The notes under the pieces are model-generated. The model saw nothing but the letters and a program-made list of their open reading frames with translations. It was not told the origin of the DNA and did no database searches. 64,000 nucleotides of DNA from Sphaerisporangium corydalis (GTDB taxonomy: Bacteria > Actinomycetota > Actinomycetes > Streptosporangiales > Streptosporangiaceae), in the NCBI RefSeq assembly GCF_025506355.1, contig NZ_JANZYP010000043.1, forward strand, positions 1 through 64,000, in the 5' to 3' direction. The translations under genes and the position numbers were made by a program. Within the stretch, counting starts at the first letter, position 1. Every line of letters starts with the position of its first letter. Below, piece by piece: positions 17,615-27,329 of the stretch.

Positions 17615-18688
17615 TCAGGAGTTGGCGTGGGAGCGGCTGATGGTGATCCAGTTGGTGAGGGTCTCGGCGGCGCGGCCGGAGTCGACGGCTTCGGCGGCGC
17701 GGGTGTAGGCCGAGCGCATGGCGGTTACCAGGGTCTCGCCCGGGGTCGCGTCCGCGGGGGGTGGGGTGGTGAGGCCGAGGCTGACCAGGGCGGCGGCGGC
17801 GTTGAGCAGGACGGCGTCGCGCACCGGGCCGGTCGTGCCGGCGACCAGGTCGTGGACGGCCTGGGCGTTGAACGCGACGTCGCCGCCGCGCAGCGCGTCG
17901 GGCGCCGAGCGCGGGACGCCGACGTCCAGCGGGTCGAAGGTCGTCTCGACGGCGGTGCCGTCGCGGACGATCCAGACCGTGGAGGTGGTGGCGGTGGACA
18001 GCTCGTCGAGCCCGTCGTCGCCCCGGAAGACCAGCGCCGACACGCCCCGCTCGGCGAAGACCCCGGCGACGACCGGCAGGATGCGCGCGTCGTAGACGCC
18101 GATCGCCTGGGCGGACGGGCGGGCGGGGTTGGTCAGCGGGCCGAGGAAGTTGAAGAACGTGGGGATGCCGATCTCCCCGCGCACCGGCCCGGCGAACCGC
18201 AGGGCCGGGTGGTAGACGGGCGCGAAGCAGAAGGCGATGCCCGCCTCGACGGCGGTGCGCGCGGTCTGCGCGGGGGTCAGGTCGAGGACGATGCCGAGGT
18301 GCTGGAGCACGTCGGCCGCCCCGCACGAGGAGGACGCGGCCCGGTTGCCGTGCTTGACGACCCTGGCCCCCGCCGCCGCCGCGACGATCGCGGCCATCGT
18401 GGAGATGTTGACGGTGTGGGCGCGGTCGCCGCCGGTGCCCACCACGTCGACCGTCGGGCCCTCCACCGTCAGGGGGGTGGCGCGGTCGAGCATGGTGCGC
18501 GCCAGACCGGTCACCTCGGCGACGGTCTCGCCCTTGGCCCGCAGGGCGACGGCGAAGGCGGCGATCTGGGCGGAGGTGGCGTTCCCGGACATGATCTCGC
18601 CCATGGCCCAGGCGGTCTCGTCCGCGGTGAGGTGCTCGCGGGCGAGCAGGGCCGTGAGCAGCGCGGGCCAGGTGGTGCGCGAGTCCAT
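17615..18688 (-). CDS. trpD: Anthranilate phosphoribosyltransferase
   Basis: A 357-residue enzyme of tryptophan synthesis that joins anthranilate to PRPP. Key motifs: the PRPP loop [35 protein letters not shown], and the metal-binding acidic segment [12 protein letters not shown]. Length is normal. It stands alone, away from other trp genes, next to ctaE as in mycobacteria. The start ATG at 18688 is the first in frame. A 177-bp very GC-rich spacer with short direct repeats separates it from the upstream receiver-like gene on the same strand. Confidence 0.95.
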   Translation of the reverse strand: MDSRTTWPALLTALLAREHLTADETAWAMGEIMSGNATSAQIAAFAVALRAKGETVAEVTGLARTMLDRATPLTVEGPTVDVVGTGGDRAHTVNISTMAAIVAAAAGARVVKHGNRAASSSCGAADVLQHLGIVLDLTPAQTARTAVEAGIAFCFAPVYHPALRFAGPVRGEIGIPTFFNFLGPLTNPARPSAQAIGVYDARILPVVAGVFAERGVSALVFRGDDGLDELSTATTSTVWIVRDGTAVETTFDPLDVGVPRSAPDALRGGDVAFNAQAVHDLVAGTTGPVRDAVLLNAAAALVSLGLTTPPPADATPGETLVTAMRSAYTRAAEAVDSGRAAETLTNWITISRSHANS

Positions 18689-18719
18689 GGAGGGCTCCGG
18701 TGTCGGTTGGGAGGTGGTG

Positions 18720-18865
18720 CGGAGGACCGGGGGCGGCGCCGGGCGCCGCCGGGGCGGGCGAGGAGCCGGACGCCGGCGGCGCCGGGCCGGCCGTGAAGGA
18801 CCGGTGCGGGCGGCGCCGGGCCGGTCACCAGGACCGGTGCGGCGCCGGGGCCCGCGCGGGCGGGG
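18720..18865. repeat. Very GC-rich spacer with short direct repeats
   Basis: AGGACCGGTGCG occurs twice about 37 bp apart, and GGCGGCGCCGGGC-like blocks recur three times. No gene is visible. Strong secondary structure is likely. It could end the receiver-gene transcript or slow transcription into trpD. Confidence 0.4.
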
Positions 18866-19264
18866 TCAGCGTGCGGCGATGCGGGAGGCCGAGCGGGCCC
18901 GCATGAGGCCGGCCACCGCCTCGGCCAGCGCCATCGGGTCCAGCGGCTGGGCCACGACGGCGTCGGCGCGGGACCAGTCGGCGAGCCATCGGTCGTCGCG
19001 CCGCCCGATGATCAGGCAGATCGGCGGGCAGTCGTGGACCTCGTCCTTGGCCTGGCGGCTGATGCCCATGCCCCCGGCGGGCGCGGCCTCGCCGTCGAGC
19101 ACGGCGACATCGATGTCCCCGGAGTCGAGCCGCTTGACGACGGCCGGCTGGGTGGCGCACTCCACGATCTCCACGAGGGGCACATCGGCGGCCGGACGCC
19201 GCCCGATCGCCAGCCGCACCTTCTCGCGGGTGCTTGCGTCGTCGCTGTAGACGAGAACCCTCAT
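18866..19264 (-). CDS. Degenerate response-regulator receiver protein
   Basis: A 132-residue protein with receiver-fold pattern: strand 1 MRVLVYSDD, strand 3 DVAVLDGEA with a possible phosphoacceptor Asp, strand 4 PPICLIIGRRDD and strand 5 ADAVVAQPLDP. The conserved Thr/Ser at the end of strand 4 is replaced by Gly and the Lys of strand 5 by Gln, so normal phosphorylation switching is doubtful. No output domain. ATG at 19264 was chosen because the fold starts there; the longer frame adds an unlikely leader. It is divergent from the ctaE-qcrCAB operon. Role unknown. Confidence 0.75.
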   Translation of the reverse strand: MRVLVYSDDASTREKVRLAIGRRPAADVPLVEIVECATQPAVVKRLDSGDIDVAVLDGEAAPAGGMGISRQAKDEVHDCPPICLIIGRRDDRWLADWSRADAVVAQPLDPMALAEAVAGLMRARSASRIAAR

Positions 19265-19445
19265 GCTCACGGTCGCGCTCACTATCGATTGACGAGGTAT
19301 GGTCACCACGGATGCTACCTGTCCCCGCCGACGGAATCCCAGATCAGTCAGACTTGGCGTAGTTCTAGGCTTATGTCTCGTTTATAGGACTGATCCGAGC
19401 GCAACCGGGGGGTCGTGCGGCGACCCGACCAGGAGAGCCGCAATA

Positions 19446-20072
19446 ATGCTGGGCGTGGCGACAGCATCCGCAATTACGACGACGACAGCACACTCGTCCC
19501 GCCGGCCCAACCTGGTCAGCGTCGGGACGATCGTGTGGCTGTCCTCTGAGCTCATGTTCTTCGCGGCGCTGTTCGCGATGTACTTCACGATCCGGTCGGT
19601 GAGCCTCGGCCAGGGCAAGGCCTGGCCCACGCTCCCCGAGGGCGTCCACCTCGACGTCCCCTACGCGCTGGTCAACACGATCGTCCTGGTCCTGTCCAGC
19701 GTGACGTGCCAGCTCGGCGTATGGGCGGCGGAGAAGGGCCAGGTCAGGAAGCTCCGGTTCTGGTACGTCATCAGCTTCCTCATGGGCGCCTGGTTCGTCG
19801 GAGGCCAGCTTTACGAGTACCACAACCTGTTCGAGGAGGGCGTGACCCTGTCTTCGAACGCCTACGGGTCGGTCTTCTTCCTGACCACGGGCTTCCACGG
19901 CCTGCACGTCACCGGTGGCCTGATCGCGTTCCTGTTCATGCTGGGACGCACGTACTCCGCGAAGCGCTTCACCCATGAGCAGGCCACCAGCGCGATCGTC
20001 GTGTCCTACTACTGGCACTTCGTCGACGTCGTCTGGATCGGCCTCTTCGCGACCATCTACATCATCAAATGA
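19446..20072 (+). CDS. ctaE: Cytochrome c oxidase (aa3) subunit III
   Basis: A 208-residue membrane protein with about five transmembrane segments and the family signatures [39 protein letters not shown] and [14 protein letters not shown]. It is a structural subunit of the aa3 oxidase, which in actinobacteria forms a supercomplex with the bcc complex. ATG 19446 has AGGAGA 10 nt upstream. It leads the ctaE-qcrC-qcrA-qcrB operon and overlaps qcrC by 4 nt (ATGA). Confidence 0.96.
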   Translation: MLGVATASAITTTTAHSSRRPNLVSVGTIVWLSSELMFFAALFAMYFTIRSVSLGQGKAWPTLPEGVHLDVPYALVNTIVLVLSSVTCQLGVWAAEKGQVRKLRFWYVISFLMGAWFVGGQLYEYHNLFEEGVTLSSNAYGSVFFLTTGFHGLHVTGGLIAFLFMLGRTYSAKRFTHEQATSAIVVSYYWHFVDVVWIGLFATIYIIK

Positions 20073-20917
20073 TCGGAACGAGGATATCGGTGAACTCGAT
20101 CACCGCACGGAGGCGGCATCCACTCGCGCGATACGCCGTCCTCCTCCTGGCCCTGAGCCTCCTCGGAGGGGTGTACGCCCTGCTCGCGCCCGGAGGCGAC
20201 CGGGCCGACGCGGCGATCGCCTCCGGCAGGGCCGACGACGTGGCCGCGGGCAAGGAGCTGTTCGCCGCGCACTGCGCGAGCTGCCACGGCCTGAACGCCG
20301 AGGGCTCCTACGCGCCCGGCGGGGCGTCGGGCCCGAGCCTCGTGGGCGTCGGCGCGGCGGCCGTGGACTTCCAGGTGTCCAGCGGCCGCATGCCGTTCGC
20401 CAACCCCGGCCCGCAGGCGCCGCGCAAGCGCCCGGCCGAGTGGGTGAACGAGGACACCATCCGGCAGCTCGCCGCATACGTGCAGTCGCTGGGCGGCGGC
20501 CCGACCAAGCCCTCCCTTGAGTCGGTCGACCCCGCGAAGGGCGACCCGGCCAAGGGTGGCGAGCTGTTCCGGGCGAACTGCATCCAGTGCCACAACTTCG
20601 TCGGATCCGGCGGCGGGCTGACCTACGGCAAGTACGCGCCCCCGCTGAACCCCGCCACGCCCAGCCAGATCTACGAGGCCATGGCCACGGGCCCGCAGGC
20701 CATGCCGGTGTTCAACGACAGCACGATCACCCCCGAGCAGAAGCGCGACATGATCGCCTACATCGTGGGCGCCCGCGACCAGGTCGACCCTGGTGGCAGC
20801 GGCCTCGGCAGGATCGGCCCGGTCACCGAGGGTCTGGTGGCCTGGATCGTGGGCATCAGCCTTCTCGTCCTCGCCGCCATCTGGATCACCGCGAAGAAGC
20901 GTCAGGCCAATGACTGA
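20069..20917 (+). CDS. qcrC: Diheme cytochrome c subunit of the bcc complex
   Basis: A 282-residue membrane-anchored protein with two c-type heme sites, CASCH (Cys69, Cys72, His73) and CIQCH (Cys171, Cys174, His175). It has an N-terminal hydrophobic segment (about 11-33) and a C-terminal one ([18 protein letters not shown]). The two hemes carry electrons from the Rieske centre to the oxidase CuA site without soluble cytochrome c. ATGA overlap with ctaE; its end overlaps the qcrA start by 8 nt. Confidence 0.97.
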   Translation: MIGTRISVNSITARRRHPLARYAVLLLALSLLGGVYALLAPGGDRADAAIASGRADDVAAGKELFAAHCASCHGLNAEGSYAPGGASGPSLVGVGAAAVDFQVSSGRMPFANPGPQAPRKRPAEWVNEDTIRQLAAYVQSLGGGPTKPSLESVDPAKGDPAKGGELFRANCIQCHNFVGSGGGLTYGKYAPPLNPATPSQIYEAMATGPQAMPVFNDSTITPEQKRDMIAYIVGARDQVDPGGSGLGRIGPVTEGLVAWIVGISLLVLAAIWITAKKRQAND

Positions 20918-21983
20918 GAATCCGAACGACCTCGACCAGCCCGAAGAGCGCCTGCCGAGGCGCGTCATCGGCACCCCTCCCCCGCGGGGGGAGATGTCCG
21001 TGCTGGGCGCGCCGGCCCAGCGCGGCGAGCGCCCGGCGCCCGAAGGCGTGAAGTACCCCGACCCGGCCACCGCCCGGCGGGGGGAGCGCATCGCCTCCCT
21101 GCTGTTCCTGGTCGCCTTCCTGGCCGGCGTCGGCTTCGTGGTCTCCTACGTCGTCTTCCAGGTCGGCACGATCGACAAGACCGCGACCTCCAACTTCGCG
21201 CTCGGCGGCACGCTGACCGTCGCCCTGCTGTCGCTGGCGGCCGGCATCGTGGTCTGGGTCCGGCTGATCATGCCGAAGTACAGCCTGGTGCAGGAGCGCC
21301 ACACCATGGCCGCCCCGCCGTCGGTGCGCGACGAGGTCTCGGCGACCTTCGTCCAGGGCGCCAACGAGAGCGGCTTCGTCAAGCACAAGCTGCTCCGCCG
21401 CACCCTGCTGCTGGCCTCGGCCCCGCTCGGCCTGCTGCCGCTGGTGCTGCTGAAGGACCTCGGCCCGCTGCCGGGGACGACCCTGCGGCACACGGTCTGG
21501 AAGAAGGGCCGCCGGCTGATCGTCGAGGGCACCGCCGAGCCGATCCGCGCGGCGGACTTCAACTCCCCCGGCGGCATCCTGTCGGTGGTCCCCCAGGGCT
21601 ACGAGAACGATCTGAACGCGCTGGCCAAGGCCACGCTGATCCTCATCAAGTTCCGCCCCGAGGACATCAAATCGGGCACCAAGCTCAATTGGACCTACGA
21701 CAGCATCGTTGCGTACTCTAAAATCTGCACGCACGTGGGCTGTCCGGCAGCGCTCTATGAGCAGACGACGCATCACATCCTCTGCCCCTGTCACCAGTCC
21801 ACGTTCGACGCGGCCGACGGGGCGAAGGTCATCTTCGGTCCCGCGGCCCGTCCCCTGCCCCAGCTGCCGATCGGTGTCGACGGCGAGGGGTACTTGATCG
21901 CACAGAGCGACTTCGACGTCCCGGTCGGACCCAGCTTCTGGGAGCGCGGGGACGCCGAAGCCGAAGCTAGGGGGCACGCATGA
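20910..21983 (+). CDS. qcrA: Rieske iron-sulfur subunit of the bcc complex
   Basis: A 357-residue protein with three N-terminal membrane segments (actinobacterial type) and a C-terminal Rieske domain. The [2Fe-2S] ligands are Cys273/His275 in CTHVGC and Cys292/His295 in CPCHQS; Cys278 and Cys294 would form the disulfide. The ATG at 20910 lies inside the end of qcrC. The longer open frame upstream overlaps qcrC and is not used. ATGA overlap with qcrB. Confidence 0.97.
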   Translation: MTENPNDLDQPEERLPRRVIGTPPPRGEMSVLGAPAQRGERPAPEGVKYPDPATARRGERIASLLFLVAFLAGVGFVVSYVVFQVGTIDKTATSNFALGGTLTVALLSLAAGIVVWVRLIMPKYSLVQERHTMAAPPSVRDEVSATFVQGANESGFVKHKLLRRTLLLASAPLGLLPLVLLKDLGPLPGTTLRHTVWKKGRRLIVEGTAEPIRAADFNSPGGILSVVPQGYENDLNALAKATLILIKFRPEDIKSGTKLNWTYDSIVAYSKICTHVGCPAALYEQTTHHILCPCHQSTFDAADGAKVIFGPAARPLPQLPIGVDGEGYLIAQSDFDVPVGPSFWERGDAEAEARGHA

Positions 21984-23644
21984 GCCTCGACGGCCCTCCC
22001 AAGGCCATCGCGGGACCGGCGACTTTCATCGACGACCGCCTCGGCGCCGGGACGTTCCTGAAGCGGAACCTGCGCAAGGTCTTCCCCGACCACTGGTCGT
22101 TCCTGCTGGGGGAGATCGCGCTCTATTCGTTCGTCATCCTCCTGCTGACCGGCACCTTCCTGACGTTCTGGTTCAAGCCGAGCATGGGCGAGGTCGCCTA
22201 CAACGGCTCGTACGGGCCGCTGGTCGGCGTCCACATGTCCGAGGCCTACGCCTCCACGCTGAACATCAGCTTCGACGTGCGCGGCGGCCTGCTGATCCGG
22301 CAGATCCACCACTGGGCGGCCCTGCTGTTCGTGGCGGGCATGATGGTGCACATGCTCCGCGTGTTCTTCACCGGGGCGTACCGCAAGCCGCGCGAGCTCA
22401 ACTGGATCATCGGCGTGCTGCTGCTCACGCTGGCCCTGGCGGAGGGCCTGACCGGCTACTCCCTGCCGGACGACCTGCTGTCGGGCGCCGGGCTGCGGAT
22501 CACCGAGGGTGTGGCGATCTCGCTCCCGCTGGTCGGCACGTACATCACGTACTTCCTGTTCGGCGGCGAGTATCCGGGTCATGACGTGATCTCGCGGTTC
22601 TACAGCATCCACATCCTGCTCATCCCGGGCATCCTGCTGGCGCTGATCTCGGCCCACCTGATCCTCATGTGGGTCCAGAAGCACACCCAGATGCCGGGCA
22701 AGGGCCGCACCAACAGGAACGTCGTGGGCGCGCCGTTCTACCCGTCCTTCATGGCCAAGTCGGGCGCCTACTTCCTGTTCACCTTCGGGGTGATCGCGCT
22801 GCTCGGCACGTTCGCCCAGATCAACCCGATCTGGTTGTTCGGGCCGTACACGCCGGCGGACATCTCGGCGGGGTCCCAGCCCGACTTCTACATGGGCTTC
22901 CTGGAGGGCTCCCTGCGCATCATGCCCGCCTGGGAGATCAACCTCTTCGGGTACACGCTGCCCATGAGCGTGCTGATACCGGCCCTGCTGCCGATGGGCA
23001 TCATCATGACCGGCCTGGCGCTCTATCCGTTCGCCGAACAGTGGATCACCGGCGACCGGAGCGAGCACCACCTGGCCGACCGGCCGCGCAACAACCCGCA
23101 CCGCACCTCGATCGGCATGTCGGCCATCGCCTTCTACGGCATCCTGTGGCTGCTGGGCGCGAACGACTGGATCTCCTCGAAGTTCCACATCTCGCTCTAC
23201 ACCACGACCGAGGTCGGGCGGGTGGCGATCTTCCTGGGCCCGGCGCTCGCGTACTGGATCACGTACCGCATGTGCATCGGCCTGCAGCGCAGGGACCAGG
23301 AGCTGGTGCTGCACGGCGTGGAGTCGGGCGTCATCAAGCGCCTGCCGCACGGCGAGTACATCGAGATCCACGTGCTGCCGGCCGAGGACCTGGTGGCGCT
23401 GGTCAAGGCGAAGCCGTCCATCCCCGCCATCGAGTCCGCCTCCGACGGCGAGGGCGTCCCCCCCAAGGGGATGCGGAACCCGCTCGGCAGGCTGCGGGCC
23501 AAGCTCAGCGAGACCTACTCGGCCGACTCCGAGGCCATCTCGCTGGACGGGTCCCACGACGGCCACCACAACGGCCATGGCAACGGCGCCGCGCCCGCCG
23601 CGGTGGGCTCGGGCGAGCCCGAGCAGAAGTCCATCGGCCACTGA
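21980..23644 (+). CDS. qcrB: Cytochrome b subunit of the bcc complex
   Basis: A 554-residue membrane protein. Heme b ligands are expected in QIHHWAALLFVAGMMVHMLR and SIHILLIPGILLALISAHLIL. The quinol-site PDFYMGFLEG-like segment replaces the PEWY loop of other bacteria. It carries the extended hydrophilic C-terminal tail seen in actinobacteria, with a His/Gly-rich stretch (DGHHNGHGNG). Last gene of the ctaE-qcrCAB operon, followed by two hairpins. This subunit is the target of quinol-site inhibitors in mycobacteria. Confidence 0.97.
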   Translation: MSLDGPPKAIAGPATFIDDRLGAGTFLKRNLRKVFPDHWSFLLGEIALYSFVILLLTGTFLTFWFKPSMGEVAYNGSYGPLVGVHMSEAYASTLNISFDVRGGLLIRQIHHWAALLFVAGMMVHMLRVFFTGAYRKPRELNWIIGVLLLTLALAEGLTGYSLPDDLLSGAGLRITEGVAISLPLVGTYITYFLFGGEYPGHDVISRFYSIHILLIPGILLALISAHLILMWVQKHTQMPGKGRTNRNVVGAPFYPSFMAKSGAYFLFTFGVIALLGTFAQINPIWLFGPYTPADISAGSQPDFYMGFLEGSLRIMPAWEINLFGYTLPMSVLIPALLPMGIIMTGLALYPFAEQWITGDRSEHHLADRPRNNPHRTSIGMSAIAFYGILWLLGANDWISSKFHISLYTTTEVGRVAIFLGPALAYWITYRMCIGLQRRDQELVLHGVESGVIKRLPHGEYIEIHVLPAEDLVALVKAKPSIPAIESASDGEGVPPKGMRNPLGRLRAKLSETYSADSEAISLDGSHDGHHNGHGNGAAPAAVGSGEPEQKSIGH

Positions 23645-23650
23645 GCCGGT

Positions 23651-23676
23651 CCGCCGGCCCTGACCCGGGCCGGCGG
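23651..23676 (+). terminator. First hairpin after qcrB
   Basis: A 10-bp stem, CCGCCGGCCC with its complement GGGCCGGCGG, just past the qcrB stop. It is followed directly by a second stronger hairpin. Confidence 0.65.
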
Positions 23677-23693
23677 GAACGCGGAGCGAAGTG

Positions 23694-23726
23694 AAGGGAC
23701 CGGGCGCCTCAGGCACCCGGTCCCTT
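23694..23726 (+). terminator. Second hairpin after qcrB, probably bidirectional
   Basis: AAGGGACCGGG pairs perfectly with CCCGGTCCCTT over 11 bp around an 11-nt loop. The TT at the end on either strand suits both qcrB and the convergent L,D-transpeptidase gene. Confidence 0.8.
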
Positions 23727-23740
23727 CCGCGTCCGGCCTC

Positions 23741-23767
23741 AGGAGGTTCAGGAGGTTCAGGAGGTGA
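23741..23767 (-). repeat. Triple 9-bp repeat at the end of the L,D-transpeptidase gene
   Basis: On the minus strand CCTCCTGAA-type units recur three times, starting at the stop codon. On the plus strand they read as three AGGAGG boxes, but no start codon follows in a useful frame. Confidence 0.5.
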
Positions 23768-25037
23768 CCTTCTTCTTCTTGGCCTCGTCCTTGGTGGTGG
23801 TGTGGTCGGCGGGCGTGACCACCGACAGCGCCTCGGTGGTGAACCCCGACCGCAGCCCGCTCCACCGCAGCCACTCCGGCCAGCTCTCCTGCCAGTGGCC
23901 CCACCCGTTGGTCGGGTCCAGGTGCCGCGGGGTGCCGCTCACGATGATCGGGTCGCCGATCAGCGTGACCTCCTTGAACCAGCGGGCGTTCTCGGGGCTG
24001 ACGTTCACGCAGCCGTGGCTGACGTTGGAGTTGCCCTGGGAGCCGACCGACCAGGGGGCGCCGTGGATGTACTCGCCGCTGTCGGAGATCCGGACGGTGT
24101 CGTACACCGTGAGGCTGTAGTAGCCGGCGCTGCCGGGCCCGGCGTCGGGCGAGGTCATGGTGGTGACGTCCTCGCGGGACATGGCCAGGTGGATGCCGTT
24201 GGTCGTGTAGTGCCGCCAGTCGCCGCCCTGCCCGGCGCTGAGCGGGACGGTGCGCACGGTCTCGCCGTCGCGCTTGACCGTCATCTGGTGCGACACGGTG
24301 TCGGCGTGGCTGATCTGCGACCGGCCGATCTCGAAGTCGCGCACGTAGTCCTTGCCGCCGTACATGCCGGGGCCGCCGCGCACGCCGGCGAGCTGGGCGA
24401 CGAGTTTGACCTTGGTGTGGGCCGGCCACCACTTCTTGGGCCGGAAGGACACCGACTTGTCGTCGAACCAGTGCCAGGCGCCCTCGACCGGTTTGGAGCT
24501 CTCGACCATGAGGTTGCGCTCCACCGACACGCGGTCGGTGACCGGGTGGTCGAAGGTCAGCATGATCGGCATGCCGACGCCGACGGTGAGCCCGGTGTCC
24601 TCCTTGTTGGGCAGGATCTTGTCGATCGCGAAGAGCTGGGCGGCCTTGACGGTGGAGAACTCGCTGGTGGCGCTGGCCGTCCGGCCGGAGGGGTCCACGG
24701 CGACGACGTCGACCTGGTAGGTCTCCCCCGGGGCCATCGCCCGCTTGCTGCGCCATTGGGTGCGGTCCGCGCTGAGCACGCCCGCGACCGGCGTGTCCTT
24801 GGACCTGGCGCGCACCGTGACGCTCCTGAGAGCGCCGTTGACGGCTCCGACCATGACGGGCAGCTCAGGTGCCACCTGGGTCGCTCCGTTGGCCGGAGAG
24901 ACGTTCACGGCCACTCCGGACCGTGAACCAGAGGTTCCTTCTCCTTGCTCGGTGCTGGAGCCCGCACAACCGCTTGCGAGCAGCAGGGCCACTGCCCCCG
25001 CCCCAAGGGCGACCACCCGGATCTCGACGTGTCTCAC
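23757..25037 (-). CDS. Lipoprotein L,D-transpeptidase
   Basis: A 426-residue lipoprotein with lipobox LLASGCAG (Cys24), two Ig-like domains (about 45-245) and a YkuD catalytic domain whose HGCVNVS motif holds the nucleophilic Cys. This is the LdtMt2-type layout. It makes 3-3 cross-links in peptidoglycan outside the cell. A basic KKKKVTS tail ends the protein. The GTG start at 25037 follows GGGGGAGA. It lies between the two respiratory operons in the position that belongs to mmpS3 and neighbours in mycobacteria. Confidence 0.94.
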   Translation of the reverse strand: MRHVEIRVVALGAGAVALLLASGCAGSSTEQGEGTSGSRSGVAVNVSPANGATQVAPELPVMVGAVNGALRSVTVRARSKDTPVAGVLSADRTQWRSKRAMAPGETYQVDVVAVDPSGRTASATSEFSTVKAAQLFAIDKILPNKEDTGLTVGVGMPIMLTFDHPVTDRVSVERNLMVESSKPVEGAWHWFDDKSVSFRPKKWWPAHTKVKLVAQLAGVRGGPGMYGGKDYVRDFEIGRSQISHADTVSHQMTVKRDGETVRTVPLSAGQGGDWRHYTTNGIHLAMSREDVTTMTSPDAGPGSAGYYSLTVYDTVRISDSGEYIHGAPWSVGSQGNSNVSHGCVNVSPENARWFKEVTLIGDPIIVSGTPRHLDPTNGWGHWQESWPEWLRWSGLRSGFTTEALSVVTPADHTTTKDEAKKKKVTS

Positions 25038-25219
25038 GTTACGTCTCCCCCGCTCCGACGGATCACTCCTTGTGAGTTATTACCCGGTTACTGCGTGTCG
25101 TGTACCTCTGCCGAAGGAGAAAGGACGAAACGACCAGCAAAAAAGCCACGCGAGTGACCGACGGTCCCTTGACGGAACACGCGGGTCCCCCGGGTGGCCA
25201 GGGCATCCGGGAACGCGAA

Positions 25220-25251
25220 AGGGGCCGGCCGCCCTTCGGCGACCGGCCCCT
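25220..25251 (-). terminator. Terminator of the ctaC-ctaD-ctaF operon
   Basis: AGGGGCCGG pairs with CCGGCCCCT over 9 bp, with further inner pairs around CTTCGG. It starts 10 nt beyond the ctaF stop. Confidence 0.75.
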
Positions 25252-25260
25252 CGCGTGCCG

Positions 25261-25656
25261 TCAGTGGGAGAAGTGTCCCCGGTAGTACTGGAAGACGAAC
25301 CCGATGGCGCCCATGACCACGCCGAACACGCCGATCAGGAACATCCACCAGCCGATGATGAACCCGACGGTCATGAAGGCGACCGCGAGGCACACGAACA
25401 GCGGCCACCAGCTCGACGGGCTGAAGAAGCCCAGCTCGCCGGCGCCGTCGCTGATCTCGGCGTCCTTCCTGTCCTCGGGCTGCTCGCCGATGCGGCGGGC
25501 GGTGAAGAGCAGGTAGTAGCCGATCATCAGGGCCAGGCCGACGGAGATCGCCAGCGCGGTGGTGCCGGTCGGCTCCTTGGACCAGAACCAGTAGACGAGG
25601 TCGACCGCGGCGAAGAAGACGCCGCAGAGCAGGAACATCCAGCCCTGTACCTTCAT
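25261..25656 (-). CDS. ctaF: Actinobacterial cytochrome c oxidase subunit IV
   Basis: A 131-residue protein with four membrane segments ([61 protein letters not shown] and [17 protein letters not shown]) and a short soluble loop. It matches the small subunit IV specific to actinobacterial aa3 oxidase. A GGAGG box precedes the ATG, which overlaps the ctaD stop (ATGA). Last gene of the ctaC-ctaD-ctaF operon. Confidence 0.93.
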   Translation of the reverse strand: MKVQGWMFLLCGVFFAAVDLVYWFWSKEPTGTTALAISVGLALMIGYYLLFTARRIGEQPEDRKDAEISDGAGELGFFSPSSWWPLFVCLAVAFMTVGFIIGWWMFLIGVFGVVMGAIGFVFQYYRGHFSH

Positions 25657-27329
25657 CGGTCCGCCTCCAGCGCCTTGACCGGCTCGGCGAGCCGGTGCGG
25701 GTTGTGCAGGTCGAAGGCGGGTCGCTCCGACCGGATCCGCGGCAGCTTGGTGAAGTTGTGCCGGGGCGGCGGGCACGAGGTGGCCCATTCGAGGGAGTTG
25801 CCGAAGCCCCACGGGTCGTCCACGGTGACCTTCGGCGCGCTCCGCGCCGTACGCCACACGTTGTACAGGAACGGCAGCGTCGAGGCGCCCAGGATGAAGG
25901 CCCCGACCGAGGAGACCACGTTCAGGTTGGTGAAGCCGTCGGCCGCCGAGTAGTCGGCGTAGCGGCGGGGGAAGCCCTCGGCGCCGAGCCAGTGCTGGAC
26001 CAGGAACGTGGTGTGGAAGCCGATGAACAGCGTCCAGAAGTGCCACTTGCCGAGCGTGTCGTTCAGCATCTTCCCGGTGAACTTCGGCCACCAGAAGTAG
26101 AACCCGGCGAACATCGCGAACACGACGGTGCCGAAGACCACGTAGTGGAAGTGGGCCACGACGAAGTAGGAGTCGCTGACCTGGAAGTCCAGCGGCGGCG
26201 AGGCCAGGATGATGCCGGTCAGGCCGCCGAACAGGAAGGTGACCAGGAAGCCGACCGCGAAGAGCATCGGCGCCTCGAACGACAGGTGGCCCCGCCACAT
26301 CGTGCCGATCCAGTTGAAGAACTTCACCCCGGTCGGCACGGCGATGAGGAAGGTCATGAACGAGAAGAACGGCAGCAGGACCTGGCCGGTCACGAACATG
26401 TGGTGCGCCCACACCGCCGCCGACAGGCCCGCGATCGCGATCGTCGCGCCGACGAGGCTGATGTAGCCGAAGATCGGCTTACGGCTGAAGACCGGCAGGA
26501 CCTCGGTGATGATGCCGAAGAACGGCAACGCGATGATGTAGACCTCGGGATGGCCGAAGAACCAGAACAGGTGCTGCCACAACATCGCCCCGCCGGTCGA
26601 GGAGTCGAAGATGTGCGCCCCGAGATGGCGGTCGGCCTCCAGCGCGAGCAGCGCGGCGGCCAGCACCGGGAAGGCCAGCAGCACCAGGATGCTGGTGAGC
26701 AGGATGTTCCAGGTGAAGATCGGCATGCGGAACATCGTCATGCCGGGGGCGCGCATCGTGATGATCGTGGTGATGAAGTTGACCGCGCCGAGGATCGTGC
26801 CGATGCCGGACATCGACAGGCCCATGATCCACAGGTCGCCGCCGAGACCCGGGGACGACACCGCGTCCGACAGGGGCGTGTAGGCGGTCCAGCCGAAAGC
26901 GGCGGCGCCGTCGGGGGTGAAGAACCCGGAGACGGCGATCATGCTGCCGAACAGGTAGAGCCAGTAGCTCACCATGTTCAGCCGGGGGAAGGCGACGTCG
27001 GGGGCGCCGATCTGCAGCGGCATCAGCTCGTTGGCGAAGCCCGCGAACAGCGGGGTCGCGAACATCAGCAGCATGATCGTGCCGTGCATGGTGAACAGCT
27101 GGTTGAACTGCTCGTTGCTGACGAACTCCAGCCCCGGCTGGGCCAGCTCGGCCCGCATGATCAGCGCCATGACGCCGCCGATCAGGAAGAACACGAACGA
27201 GGTGATCAGGTACAGGTGCCCGATCACCTTGTGGTCGGTCGACGAGGCCCACTTGGCGATGATCGTGCCCTTGCGGGCGCGCCGCGCGAGAGCCGCCGGC
27301 TGGTTGGTGGGTTCCGCGACGGCGGTCAT
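25653..27329 (-). CDS. ctaD: Cytochrome c oxidase (aa3) subunit I
   Basis: A 558-residue heme-copper oxidase core with about 12 membrane segments. Visible motifs: [10 protein letters not shown] (CuB His and cross-linked Tyr), HHMFVTG (two CuB His), and HFHYVVFG (heme a and a3 ligands). It reduces oxygen to water and pumps protons. The ATG at 27329 was chosen because it overlaps the ctaC stop (ATGA) and [10 protein letters not shown] is a normal N-terminus; the longer frame is an artefact. Confidence 0.97.
   Translation of the reverse strand: MTAVAEPTNQPAALARRARKGTIIAKWASSTDHKVIGHLYLITSFVFFLIGGVMALIMRAELAQPGLEFVSNEQFNQLFTMHGTIMLLMFATPLFAGFANELMPLQIGAPDVAFPRLNMVSYWLYLFGSMIAVSGFFTPDGAAAFGWTAYTPLSDAVSSPGLGGDLWIMGLSMSGIGTILGAVNFITTIITMRAPGMTMFRMPIFTWNILLTSILVLLAFPVLAAALLALEADRHLGAHIFDSSTGGAMLWQHLFWFFGHPEVYIIALPFFGIITEVLPVFSRKPIFGYISLVGATIAIAGLSAAVWAHHMFVTGQVLLPFFSFMTFLIAVPTGVKFFNWIGTMWRGHLSFEAPMLFAVGFLVTFLFGGLTGIILASPPLDFQVSDSYFVVAHFHYVVFGTVVFAMFAGFYFWWPKFTGKMLNDTLGKWHFWTLFIGFHTTFLVQHWLGAEGFPRRYADYSAADGFTNLNVVSSVGAFILGASTLPFLYNVWRTARSAPKVTVDDPWGFGNSLEWATSCPPPRHNFTKLPRIRSERPAFDLHNPHRLAEPVKALEADR

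Noticed and set aside
23741-23767. Three AGGAGG boxes on the plus strand
   Set aside because: No start codon at useful spacing; explained by a small repeat at the end of the minus-strand L,D-transpeptidase gene.
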